Shown here: piece after piece, positions 26,271-34,221 of the stretch | How the letters are laid out: every line of letters begins with the position of its first letter | Numbering within the stretch: position 1 is the stretch's first letter | Notes under the pieces: model-generated | Told to the model about the DNA's origin: nothing | The model's input: the letters and a program-made list of their open reading frames with translations, nothing else | Database searches by the model: none | Made by a program: the position numbers and the translations under genes | Assembly: GCF_014333525.1 (NCBI RefSeq) | Contig: NZ_JACSCX010000012.1 | Coordinates: forward strand, 1-53,769 | Length of the DNA stretch: 53,769 nucleotides | Origin: Hymenobacter puniceus | GTDB lineage: Bacteria > Bacteroidota > Bacteroidia > Cytophagales > Hymenobacteraceae | Direction of reading: 5' to 3'

Positions 26271-27545
26271 TCAGGGCCGGACGGCCACCGGCCCAAACCG
26301 GACGCGCAGCGTATGCCATGGCGGCTCCGGGACGTAGTCGTACGTCACGGTAAAGCCATAAAAAGCTGTGATGCTCTGCACAATTGACAAGCCCAGGCCG
26401 GGCGACTCGGAAGCTGCGTTCTGCTTGCGGAACCGCTCGAAAAAATGTACAGGATCCTGCTGCGCCGCCAGAGCCGGGCCGGCATTGGTGACAATCAACT
26501 CGGTGGTCGTCATCTCCACCCGCAGCAGGCCACCCGCCTGGTTGTGCCGGATGGCGTTGTGCAGCAGGTTGCTGAGCAACGAATCCGCCAAGGCCGGGTG
26601 CATCATAAGTACCTGCTCGGCGCTGATCTGTACGTCCAGCTGTAGGTCTTTCTGCTGGATGAACTCCTCCAGCTGACTCAGCTTTTCGCGCAGCAGCTCG
26701 GCCAGCGGCACCGGCTGGGCGGCGGCAAACTGCTGGTTTTCGATTTTGCTGAGCAGCGTCAGGCCCTGGTGCAGGCGGGCCAGCCGCTGCACGGCCGCGT
26801 ACAGGTCGCCCACCAGTGGGCCGGCTGGCGCGGGCAGATCGGGCAGCTGGAGCAGCTGCTCCAGCTTAGCCTGCATGATGGCCAGGGGGGTGCGGGTTTC
26901 GTGGGCCGCGTTTTCCGTGAACTCCTTGAGTGTGGCGTAGTCGGCCGCGACCCGCTCGCTCAACTGGGTAAGCGTGTGGTTGAGCTGGGCAAACTCCTCG
27001 ATGCGGGTAGCGGGCAGCTGCAGCACCTGATGCTGGCGCACCTCATAGCCACGCAGCTGGTGCAGGGTCTGCTCAAATGGGGCCCAGAGGCGGCGGGTCA
27101 GCCAGCGGTTGAGTACCACCACGCCCAGCAGCAGCGTGCCCAGCACGCCCACCAGCAGCAGCAGAATCAGGCGCTGGACTTCGTAGGTTTCCAGTAAGGC
27201 TTTGCTCAGCGATACCCACTGGGTTTGCCCATTGAGCTGCAGCCGGAACGTGAGTTGGCGGTAGGGCTCCAGCTCGTTTTCCAGGGGTTCCAGCAGCAGG
27301 GTGTCGCGCAGGCCTTCCGGCTGCCGCTGCGGGCTGAACTGCATGCGGCCCTCGAACGGGGTGCCGGGCAGGCGGCCGGTGCGCTGCACCTGCTCGCGCA
27401 GGTAGTCGCGCTGCTGAAACAGGCGCTCCTCCACCTCGCTTTGCAGCGTCCAGCGCACGCCGTAGTACAGCAGTACGCTGCCCACTGTGAAGAGCACGGT
27501 GGCCAGCAGCAGGTAGTAGCGGTTGGTGGCGGCCAGCAGCTTCAT
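26271..27545 (-). CDS. Two-component sensor histidine kinase
   Basis: The 424-residue protein has two membrane helices (about 10-30 and 127-147) enclosing a periplasmic sensor of roughly 95 residues. A HAMP-like linker follows, then a HisKA domain with the phospho-acceptor in ENAAHETRTPLAIM. The ATPase domain has an N box (LLSNLLHNAIRHN) and a G box (SPGLGLSIVQSI). The architecture matches small envelope or metal sensors of the QseC/CusS type. The start overlaps the response-regulator stop by 4 bases. It is located on the transposon directly upstream of PAP2 genes and the efflux operon. The signal is unknown. Confidence 0.94.
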   Translation of the reverse strand: MKLLAATNRYYLLLATVLFTVGSVLLYYGVRWTLQSEVEERLFQQRDYLREQVQRTGRLPGTPFEGRMQFSPQRQPEGLRDTLLLEPLENELEPYRQLTFRLQLNGQTQWVSLSKALLETYEVQRLILLLLVGVLGTLLLGVVVLNRWLTRRLWAPFEQTLHQLRGYEVRQHQVLQLPATRIEEFAQLNHTLTQLSERVAADYATLKEFTENAAHETRTPLAIMQAKLEQLLQLPDLPAPAGPLVGDLYAAVQRLARLHQGLTLLSKIENQQFAAAQPVPLAELLREKLSQLEEFIQQKDLQLDVQISAEQVLMMHPALADSLLSNLLHNAIRHNQAGGLLRVEMTTTELIVTNAGPALAAQQDPVHFFERFRKQNAASESPGLGLSIVQSITAFYGFTVTYDYVPEPPWHTLRVRFGPVAVRP

Positions 27546-28219
27546 TCCGCGCTGAACTTGTAGCCTACCCCGTAGACGGAGCGGATGTAGTCCCCGGCTC
27601 CTTTCTCCTGCAGCTTACGCCGCAGGTTCTTGAGGTGGGTGTAGAGAAAGTCGAAGGAGTCGGCCGCATCGGCCGCGTCGCCCCAGACGTGCTCGGCAAT
27701 GGACTCCTTGGTTAGCACGCGGCCGGGCTGGGTAAGCAGGTACAGCAGCAAGTCAAACTCCTTACGCGTGAGCAGTACCGGCTCGCCGTTGACCAGCACT
27801 TGGGCCTGGTCGGGAAACACGGTCAACTCCTGAAACAGCAGGTGGCGCTGCCCCTGAAACTGCCGCCGCCGGATAATGGCCTTCAGCCGGGCGCTTAGCT
27901 CCGAGAGGTGAAACGGCTTGGCCAGGTAGTCATCGGCCCCCAACTCCAAGCCCAGCACCTTGTCGTCGAGCGCCCCCCGGGCCGAGATAATGAGTACGCC
28001 GGCCGGGGAGCGGTCGGCTTTGAGCGTGCGCACCACGTCCAGCCCGTTGCCGTCGGGTAGGGTCAAATCCAGCAGCACGCAGTCGTACTGGTAGAGCTTA
28101 ATCTTCTCGTGGGCCTGCTCGTAACTAGCCGCGGCTTCCACAACATAGCCGTCCTGGCGCAGGTACTCCACCAAGGAGGTGCGCAGGGCGGGCTCGTCTT
28201 CTACAATCAGCAGCTTCAC
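27542..28219 (-). CDS. OmpR-family response regulator
   Basis: The 225-residue protein has a receiver domain with acidic pocket EDE (7-9), phosphorylation site Asp51 (VLLDLTLPDGNG) and a later lysine (LAKPFH). A C-terminal winged helix follows (LTRKEFDLLLYLLTQPGRVL, then LRRKLQEKG and IRSVYGVGYKF). It pairs with the overlapping sensor gene and is transcribed first. It is the only transcription regulator in the transposon and likely controls the PAP2 and/or efflux genes. The 6-bp inverted repeat at 28274-28288 upstream may be an operator or terminator. Confidence 0.95.
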   Translation of the reverse strand: MKLLIVEDEPALRTSLVEYLRQDGYVVEAAASYEQAHEKIKLYQYDCVLLDLTLPDGNGLDVVRTLKADRSPAGVLIISARGALDDKVLGLELGADDYLAKPFHLSELSARLKAIIRRRQFQGQRHLLFQELTVFPDQAQVLVNGEPVLLTRKEFDLLLYLLTQPGRVLTKESIAEHVWGDAADAADSFDFLYTHLKNLRRKLQEKGAGDYIRSVYGVGYKFSAE

Positions 28220-28314
28220 GGGAGAGCAAGGTTAGGAACAGCAGAAAGGTAGCCGGCAATTCTGAAGACTTTCTGACGGCGGCCGTCACAAGCAGGCACC
28301 CGGCAATGCGGCAA

Positions 28315-28908
28315 CTACGCCGATTCCTGCGCTTTTCCGCCGGTTGCCACCCCCAGGTACGCCAAGTAGCGGTAAATGGTGGCCCGGCCGACCCCTAGGA
28401 GCTGGCCGATTTCCGCCACCGTCTTATCCTGCTGCAGGTAGAGCGTTTTCGCGGCCTGGGCCTTGGACAGGGCTTCTTTGGACAGCCCCTTGGGCCGCCC
28501 GCCCTGCCGGCCGCGGGCGCGGGCGGCCGTCAGGCCGGCTTTCGTTCGTTCCCGGATAATATCGCGCTCAAACTCGGCCAGAGAGGCAAACAGGTTAAAC
28601 ATCAGCCGGCCCTGTGCCGTCGTCGTGTCCAAGTGGTCCTGCAGGCTGACAAAGTGAATGTCCTGTTGCTGGAAGCCGCTGACTAGGGTGACCAGGTCTT
28701 TGAGCGAACGGCCCAGTCGGTCGAGCTTCCACACCACGAGCGTATCGCCCGGCCGCAAGCGGGTCAGCAGGTGCCGGAGAGCTGGCCGCTCTTTGACCGA
28801 TGACACTTTTTCCTGAGCGACTTCCACGCAGCCGTAGGCTTGCAGCGCGTCGGTCTGTAAATGCAACTGCTGGTCGGGGGTACTAACGCGGGCATAACCA
28901 AAAATCAT
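28315..28908 (-). CDS. tnpR: Tn3-family resolvase TnpR (serine recombinase)
   Basis: The 197-residue protein starts MIFGYARVSTPDQQLHLQ with the catalytic serine. It has VVWKLDRLGRSLKDL, GRLMFNLFASLAEFERDIIR and a C-terminal helix-turn-helix (KTVAEIGQLLGVGRATIYRY). It resolves cointegrates at a res site, which should lie upstream (28909-29081) next to the right inverted repeat. Its promoter has a TATCTTTG -7 box on the minus strand (28944-28937). It is highly similar along its length to the recombinase at 49769, the C-terminal third being nearly identical. Confidence 0.93.
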   Translation of the reverse strand: MIFGYARVSTPDQQLHLQTDALQAYGCVEVAQEKVSSVKERPALRHLLTRLRPGDTLVVWKLDRLGRSLKDLVTLVSGFQQQDIHFVSLQDHLDTTTAQGRLMFNLFASLAEFERDIIRERTKAGLTAARARGRQGGRPKGLSKEALSKAQAAKTLYLQQDKTVAEIGQLLGVGRATIYRYLAYLGVATGGKAQESA

Positions 28909-29081
28909 AGTGCTTTTCTCGATAAGTCAACGGGGGCAAAGATAGTGAGCCGTTGAATAATGAGAACAGCTAATGAGACAGTTGCAGACCACTTTCTGCT
29001 GCTTTTTCCGTGCGCTATTTACTGGGCCGAAAAAATGCCCGTTTCCTGAGACACCCCACCACCGGAATCTGATTAACTGGC
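28909..29081. promoter_or_regulatory. Probable res site and tnpR promoter
   Basis: This 173-bp space lies between the tnpR start and the right inverted repeat, where Tn3-family res sites normally sit. It holds the TATCTTTG box. AT-rich motifs such as TTGAATAATGAGAACAG and TAATGAGACAGTTG (about 28953-28986) resemble resolvase half-sites. A similar TATAAGACAACTG stands just before the related recombinase at 49769. Sub-sites I, II and III cannot be delimited by eye. Confidence 0.5.
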
Positions 29082-29119
29082 CTTAGCGTTGTTTTCCGTT
29101 CTTACTATAGTGCGACCCC
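29082..29119. repeat. Right 38-bp inverted repeat of the large Tn3-family transposon
   Basis: Read on the minus strand it begins GGGGTCGCAC and ends AACAACGCTAAG. It matches the left end at 34 of 38 positions. The flank outside is ATTCA, which is not a duplicate of the left flank TAGTC. Confidence 0.93.
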
Positions 29120-29184
29120 ATTCACTGTTAAGCGTCACGGCTGGCTCTGTTCTGACAACTCGTCCAAATACCTTGGCCTAACCT

Positions 29185-30702
29185 CTAGGGTGCCACCACA
29201 AGGCGGCGCGTGGCCGGGAGCCAGCCCGGCACCCGGAGCGCACACAGATACACGCCCGCCGGCAGCCCACCCAGTTCCAGCACCACCGTGCCACTGCCGC
29301 CAGCGACCAGCAGCCAGCGGCGCACCACCTGGCCCAGCATATTAGTGAGTTGGAGTTCCGCCCGCCCGCTGCGTGGTGGGCGGCGGTAGGCCACGGTGGC
29401 CGTGCTACTGGCTGGGTTGGGGTAAGGCGGCTCTAGCGCCACTGCGCCGGCTACGGCCCTGGGAGTAGCCGTCGCGGTGACGATACCTGGTAGCCCCCGC
29501 AGCCGGATGCGCGCCGTGTACAGCTCGCCAAACGTGGGACTGCCCGCCACGCAGCGCCCGAATATATATACGGCGCTGTCACCGTCGGCTAGCAGCTTAT
29601 GCGGCTGCACCTGGGCGCAAATTTGGCTCAGCAGCGGGTACGTGTTCAGCAGCTGGCCCGTGGGGCTGAGGCGTAGGAGCGTGTAGGGCAGATTGGTAGT
29701 GATGCCGGCACTATTAGCCGACAGCACCAGCACGGAGCCATCACTCAGCTCACACATGCCCGCAAAGCTGATGGCATTTCGTAGCCCCCCGCCGATGGGC
29801 GGGCGGTAGGCAAATGACCACTGCGGCTGTAGCTGCGCATCTACCTTCAGCACCACCGGAATGGGCGAGCCAATAGCCGTATCCAGCCGCGCCAGCAGCA
29901 GAAAGCCCCGGTCACGCAGCGGTAGCGTGCGGTCATTAGAGTTGAAGTTGTTGAGCAAGGCCCGGCCGAGCCCAAACGGCGAGTAGCTCAGCCCGCGCAG
30001 CGAGTCGCCGGCCGGGTTGAGCAACAGTAGCCTGACCATGGGGCCAGCCCCAGGCGGCGAGGTCTGCCCGGTCATCAGAATATTGCCGTCTTGGGTGTAG
30101 CAGGTATAGGTGGGCGCATCACTGACGGTGCGCCCGTACATTTTCCGCCAGAGCACCGCGCCAGCCGTGTCGGTTTTCATGAGCGTCCATTGCGCCCGGT
30201 AGTCGGTGGTCTGGCTGGCTGCCGGGGAGTGAATGCTGATGAAATAGCCGTCGTTTGCCTCCAGCAACCCGAAGCTACGGTCCTGGACTGTACTAGAATA
30301 GCTGCGAGTCCATCTAGGTGTCGTTGGTAGGGAAGCGTATTGGGATAATTCTATGGTAGAAGAATTAATGTTGAGGCCGTTGGTAACCGAGCTAGAAGTT
30401 GCATACCCAGCCCGACTACGTAATGACAAATGCCACGGAACATCGATTACAAACCCTTTATCAATCGTCCAAAGTGTGTCGAGCGAAGGGGTCAGTAAGC
30501 GTAAATAGCTTCTGACTGTCGGCAAACCTCCCGTTACGCCAGAAAGCAGCAAATTCCCTTCATCCGTAAATACTGCTCTAATTGTTGCGCTTGCTGGTGC
30601 GAAATTGCGGCCACGTACTAACCGTTCGCGCACGATTTGCTGGCCGAGGGCACTCTTACCGCCTAGCAGCAGGAGCACCCAAATGAAAACCCATTTCATC
30701 AT
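29185..30702 (-). CDS. Secreted protein with T9SS type A sorting domain
   Basis: The 505-residue protein begins with a signal peptide (MMKWVFIWVLLLLGGKSALG). The bulk reads like repeated beta-propeller blades (for example GNLLLSGVTGG, GNILMTGQTSPPG, GSVLVLSANSAG) similar to BNR/kelch-like surface proteins. The last 80 residues are a T9SS C-terminal domain: LEPPYPNPASSTATVAY, then QLTNMLGQVVRRW and LPAGVYLCALR. It should be exported by type IX secretion and attached to the surface. It follows the T9SS gene at 30758-33166 on the same strand but is separated from it by a strong terminator. Function beyond this is unknown. Confidence 0.85.
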   Translation of the reverse strand: MMKWVFIWVLLLLGGKSALGQQIVRERLVRGRNFAPASATIRAVFTDEGNLLLSGVTGGLPTVRSYLRLLTPSLDTLWTIDKGFVIDVPWHLSLRSRAGYATSSSVTNGLNINSSTIELSQYASLPTTPRWTRSYSSTVQDRSFGLLEANDGYFISIHSPAASQTTDYRAQWTLMKTDTAGAVLWRKMYGRTVSDAPTYTCYTQDGNILMTGQTSPPGAGPMVRLLLLNPAGDSLRGLSYSPFGLGRALLNNFNSNDRTLPLRDRGFLLLARLDTAIGSPIPVVLKVDAQLQPQWSFAYRPPIGGGLRNAISFAGMCELSDGSVLVLSANSAGITTNLPYTLLRLSPTGQLLNTYPLLSQICAQVQPHKLLADGDSAVYIFGRCVAGSPTFGELYTARIRLRGLPGIVTATATPRAVAGAVALEPPYPNPASSTATVAYRRPPRSGRAELQLTNMLGQVVRRWLLVAGGSGTVVLELGGLPAGVYLCALRVPGWLPATRRLVVAP

Positions 30703-30710
30703 ATTGGATA

Positions 30711-30752
30711 CTTGCCTTTCGGGCTACCATGTCGGTTAGCCCGAAAGGCAAG
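30711..30752. terminator. Perfect 16-bp stem-loop between two T9SS genes
   Basis: CTTGCCTTTCGGGCTA (30711-30726) pairs perfectly with 30737-30752 around a 10-base loop. It lies 5 bases after the stop of the larger T9SS gene and just before the smaller one, so it should end transcription of the former. Confidence 0.75.
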
Positions 30753-30757
30753 GCCTA

Positions 30758-33166
30758 CTATTTTCCAACAACTAAGTGTTGCGTCGGGCCAACCCGACTA
30801 TCTACCAACAGCCGATAAGCGTAGTGGCCGCTAGGCAAGTGACTTACATCAATACGCTGGTCGTGCGCGCCAGCTTTGGGGGATAAGTCAGTCGTCAATA
30901 CCATCCGTCCCGTTAGCAGATTTGTCAGCTGCAGCTCAACGCGTTGCGCAGTATGCGCCAATGTATAACGCATCTGTACCGAGCTGGTTGCCGGGTTGGG
31001 ATAGGCAGTAGCTTCCAGCGGGGTTTTCATACTGCTCTCGGCAGTGGCGGCGGCGGGATGCGCGGTTAGTTGGCTGCGGTAGGGCGCGGCGTGGGGATAG
31101 TAATAACGCAACCACGTCGCCGCTTGTTCCGCCACCGACGTATTGGATGTGTATATGGCGTGCAGCGCCGCACTATCGGCCTGCGGCAGGCGCTGGCCGG
31201 CTGGCGGCCAATTCTGCCGGCGGGCCAGCACGTCGTAGAGCAGAATGCGGCTGCGTACTTCTGCTTCGCGAGGGAAAGCGCGCAGCAAGGAAGCCCGCAT
31301 AGCTTGGGCAGCTGCCACATTACCTTCTCGGATGTAGGCGTTCAGCAAATAAAAGCCAATGGTTCCGAAGGATTCCGGACTAGCAGCACGCAGCATTTCC
31401 GCATATCGGGCCAACCCCGGCAAGTCACTCTGGCTTTCAAAATAAGAGACGATGACGCGCTGATATTCCTTTTGTTGGACAAATGATACCCGCTCATATT
31501 TCAACGAGTCCATTAGCATTTTTACAGCAGCAGCCGAAACGGATTGTTGTCGTGCGGCATTTACTCCATTGTTATTAAAAGCATTCTTGTTCAGGCAATA
31601 GCTAATAGGCGAAACACTATTCTCAGGTACTATGGAAGCGCCAATAACAGTTCCTAAATTTTCCTGTGAAGAATTTAGGCGATGGTAATTCACGCTGGCA
31701 TTCGCCCCTTGGTTATATACTCCAACATCGATACCAGAGAAGCGGTTGCCGTTTGGATTACCGGGCTGACCTAACGAGGGCATCCAGGCATTTCCGCCTG
31801 GTGCGTTGAAGCCATAGGTAGTTCCCAGGGAGCTATTCAGCTTTTCAAACGTGTTGCACTGCGCCATACCAGTTCGCTGAATAATAGAGAAATTACTGGT
31901 TGGAAACACTACGCCATTAATGCAATCCGTTAGTTTATTATCAAACATAGCAAACGGACTTGCTCCCATTTCAATTCCCGTATTGAGTTGTTGAAACGTA
32001 TTGCGGGATAAGCTTTGATAGCCGTCCGCTATGATACCTGTCTGATACTTGTAATTGGTTTGGTCAGCAGGATTTTGGCCTGTTATCCGGTTTTCGTTCA
32101 TAAATCCGCTGGCATTAGCGTAGTAATAGTTGATGCCCGTTGAACTTCCAGTTGGAGAAATCTGAGAGGTGTTGATACTGCGGCTGGCGTTCAATTCAAT
32201 GCTATTGCCGTTTACATTCACGCCTTGATTCTGCCTGGTCCAGATTCCCAACGTGTAAATTGAGCGAAGTGTATTATTCGTGATATACACAAAGTCACGG
32301 TCGCCTACATTATTCACGATTCCGTAAACAGCATTGATAATTGTATTTCCGTTTACACGAACCGACCCGGAGTTAGGTGGAGTTTGGCCTGGACCATACG
32401 TAAACGGGTTTATAAAGAGCGCCTGATATGTTATATAGTTTGAAGTAGGGCTGGTGTATTTATACGGAGGTAGCATTTGCATATTGTCGGACGTGAATGT
32501 ACATGCCTCAATAAGGCTAGAACTCCCTGGGCTAATGTGTTTCGAATAGTCATAAATATGATTAAGATTATTGCTAAAGGTTGAGTTTTGAATATAGTAG
32601 AATGTATCAAAATTAATATCTGCTGGCTGTAGTGGTGCGTACACGCCATATTTAGCATTGCTGATCCGGCTGTTATTCTGAATATATAATTGGGCTCCTG
32701 ATACGTTCCCTTCCATAACAATACCAAACCAGGAGTTGCAAGTGCCCCGAATAGTGGCATTGTTGATACGCAGAGTCGCCCCGAGGCCAACGATAATTTT
32801 TCCCGTTGGCTCTCCATTTACAGGTGATGTAAAGAAGGAAAGAGTATTTCCTGGATTCACTTCAAACGTGCCATTTTCAAGTCGTAGGTCCCCTCTAATA
32901 CCCGCGTTCTGACCGAAGATAAATGTGCCTCCATTTGCACTTATCGTTGTCGTTGCATCAGGATTGCCATACGTTATGGCCGGTATTGGATACAGGTCGA
33001 AGCAGTTGGTGGTTGGGGGTGCCGCTGCTGTTGTGACACCGCCTTTCATCATGGTTGGGGTCACACTACCCTTTATCGGTACTGTCATCTGCTGCGCAGT
33101 CAGCGAATTGATGGTTACGCTGGCCAGCAATACTGTGGCTAACGTTAATAAGTAATTTTTGCTCAT
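30758..33166 (-). CDS. Secreted beta-helix-like protein with T9SS type A sorting domain
   Basis: The 802-residue protein has a signal peptide (MSKNYLLTLATVLLASVTIN, ending near LTAQQ). A long Asn/Gly/Ser-rich region with short hydrophobic periodicity follows (VNGNTIINAVYGIVNNVGD, ITNNTLRSIYTLGIW), typical of right-handed parallel beta-helix repeats. The C-terminal sorting domain reads ATAYPNPATSSVQMRYTL, then LTNLLTGRMVLTTDLS and LPSGHYAYRLLVDS. It should be secreted by T9SS as an adhesin or polysaccharide-interacting protein. The first two thirds of the gene (31.4-33.1 kb) are visibly AT-richer than neighbours, hinting at transfer. Confidence 0.85.
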   Translation of the reverse strand: MSKNYLLTLATVLLASVTINSLTAQQMTVPIKGSVTPTMMKGGVTTAAAPPTTNCFDLYPIPAITYGNPDATTTISANGGTFIFGQNAGIRGDLRLENGTFEVNPGNTLSFFTSPVNGEPTGKIIVGLGATLRINNATIRGTCNSWFGIVMEGNVSGAQLYIQNNSRISNAKYGVYAPLQPADINFDTFYYIQNSTFSNNLNHIYDYSKHISPGSSSLIEACTFTSDNMQMLPPYKYTSPTSNYITYQALFINPFTYGPGQTPPNSGSVRVNGNTIINAVYGIVNNVGDRDFVYITNNTLRSIYTLGIWTRQNQGVNVNGNSIELNASRSINTSQISPTGSSTGINYYYANASGFMNENRITGQNPADQTNYKYQTGIIADGYQSLSRNTFQQLNTGIEMGASPFAMFDNKLTDCINGVVFPTSNFSIIQRTGMAQCNTFEKLNSSLGTTYGFNAPGGNAWMPSLGQPGNPNGNRFSGIDVGVYNQGANASVNYHRLNSSQENLGTVIGASIVPENSVSPISYCLNKNAFNNNGVNAARQQSVSAAAVKMLMDSLKYERVSFVQQKEYQRVIVSYFESQSDLPGLARYAEMLRAASPESFGTIGFYLLNAYIREGNVAAAQAMRASLLRAFPREAEVRSRILLYDVLARRQNWPPAGQRLPQADSAALHAIYTSNTSVAEQAATWLRYYYPHAAPYRSQLTAHPAAATAESSMKTPLEATAYPNPATSSVQMRYTLAHTAQRVELQLTNLLTGRMVLTTDLSPKAGAHDQRIDVSHLPSGHYAYRLLVDSRVGPTQHLVVGK

Positions 33167-33774
33167 GACTGTAAAGATTACTGTGAGAAATAGGACTGTG
33201 ATGAAAGTAGCTTGACGTCAGACAATTAGCAAGCTATGTCACAATATTATCGTATTAGTGATAGGGGGCTTCTTCCAGCGGGATACTGACCTGTTTTAGA
33301 AATGTGGCCTCAAAATCGCATTTGACATTTGCTGTTGTCGCACAGACCGTTAGCGCCCATTATAGCCCTGACGCAGAGGCTTTTGCTTCCTCCTATCCTA
33401 TATTCAGCAACGCCGCTAAATTGGTCGTATTCTGCGACACCCCGCCCACCACAAACTCAGTTGGACCAAGACCTAACAGACCAGCTCCCCCTACCATTGT
33501 TTCCGCTCCAACTATTGTTGCCCTCCTAACATGCTTACAGCCGTCATAATCAGTACTACATCTACTACATCTACTACAATTTCGAGCCAGAACGACAGCT
33601 ACTTTACGAGGGGGCAGAGGCAGCTTTATCAGCTGAGTTTGGCTCCCATCCTGCCAGCCGTTAGCCACGAACGCAGCTTTTGAGCATAGTGGCCACTAAG
33701 GTTTGTTGGCACTTATTCCAACATAACAGTAGCCTTAGAGTAATTTTATTCCCCTGCTGCTATAACAAAGCCTG
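33167..33774. other. 608-bp region with no supported gene
   Basis: Open frames exist on both strands but none has recognisable motifs. A minus-strand frame at 33393-33668 (containing GCKHVRRATIVGAETMVGG) is the best candidate for a small gene, with low confidence. A short direct repeat of CATCTACTA units occurs near 33558-33580. The promoter of the 802-residue T9SS gene should lie in the first part. Confidence 0.35.
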
Positions 33775-34098
33775 CTAGCATTCCGTTGGTGGGCTGGTTG
33801 TCGCTTGCAACTCAGCCACGTTGAGGGAGGCCAACGGGAGGGCAATAGCCAAGCCTGACCCGTGCACCACATCATTAGCCCATGCCGCTAAGTCCGTCGC
33901 ATATACCATCCGTTGCCCGGCGCTATTCTGATACACCGTCTTGCCTTCCATGAACACGGCCAAGCTGGAACGTAATGCCGCCGGGATGTCAGAAAAGGCT
34001 TGGTCGGTAGAGGACGTCAGCAGGAACTCTAAATAGGTGCGTAGGGCTAGATAAGCCGCGTGGTCTTCGAATGGCATGAAGTAAAAACAGGAATCCAC
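33775..34098 (-). CDS. Small hypothetical protein divergent from parA
   Basis: The 107-residue frame (an alternative ATG at 34077 gives 100 residues, MPFEDHAAYLALRTYLEFLL) has an amphipathic helical start and no membrane segment or cysteine motif. I do not recognise the family. It is divergently transcribed from parA, about 120 bp apart, with four 9-bp partition-like repeats between them. It could be a small plasmid-maintenance protein; position is the only evidence. Confidence 0.5.
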   Translation of the reverse strand: MDSCFYFMPFEDHAAYLALRTYLEFLLTSSTDQAFSDIPAALRSSLAVFMEGKTVYQNSAGQRMVYATDLAAWANDVVHGSGLAIALPLASLNVAELQATTSPPTEC

Positions 34099-34165
34099 TA
34101 CAAAGTACTTCGCCTAAATATAGGCCCTATAGGCCTTTTTAATGGTTTAGGAGGTTTTAAAGTAG

Positions 34166-34201
34166 AGTAATACTTGTAACATAGGTAATACGAGTAACAT
34201 T
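34166..34201. repeat. Four 9-bp NGTAAYAYN repeats in front of parA
   Basis: Units AGTAATACT, TGTAACATA, GGTAATACG and AGTAACATT abut without spacers and end 8 bases before the parA -7 box TATGTTTG (34210-34217). This is the expected place for a partition operator/centromere that represses parAB. The same unit recurs at three other loci. Confidence 0.8.
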
Positions 34202-34209
34202 CGGTTGCG

Positions 34210-34217
34210 TATGTTTG
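34210..34217 (+). promoter_or_regulatory. parA -7 promoter box
   Basis: TATGTTTG matches TAnnTTTG and lies 4 bases before the parA ATG (34222), implying an almost leaderless mRNA. No TTG is seen at the -33 position; that region is occupied by the 9-bp repeats. Confidence 0.55.
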
Positions 34218-34221
34218 CGGT

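Larger units (their letters stand above)
13899..29119. mobile_element. Complete 15.2-kb Tn3-family transposon with metal-efflux and PAP2 cargo
   Basis: The element is bounded by 38-bp inverted repeats at 13899-13936 and 29082-29119 that match at 34 of 38 positions. Both begin GGGG and end CAACGCTAAG. All eleven genes point the same way (minus). From right to left they are tnpR, response regulator, sensor kinase, two PAP2 proteins, a DUF347 protein, a third PAP2 protein, an outer-membrane channel, an adaptor, an RND pump and tnpA. TnpA and TnpR sit at opposite ends with the cargo between them. The 5-base flanks (TAGTC left, ATTCA right) do not match, so the present borders are not a simple insertion. 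The left border cuts another Tn3-type transposase gene. Confidence 0.92.

Noticed and set aside
13894..29124. 5-bp target duplication around the large transposon
   Set aside because: TAGTC and ATTCA do not match in either orientation.
33393..33668. Possible small minus-strand gene (91 codons)
   Set aside because: No motif, no clear start context and odd composition; described only as part of a gene-poor region.
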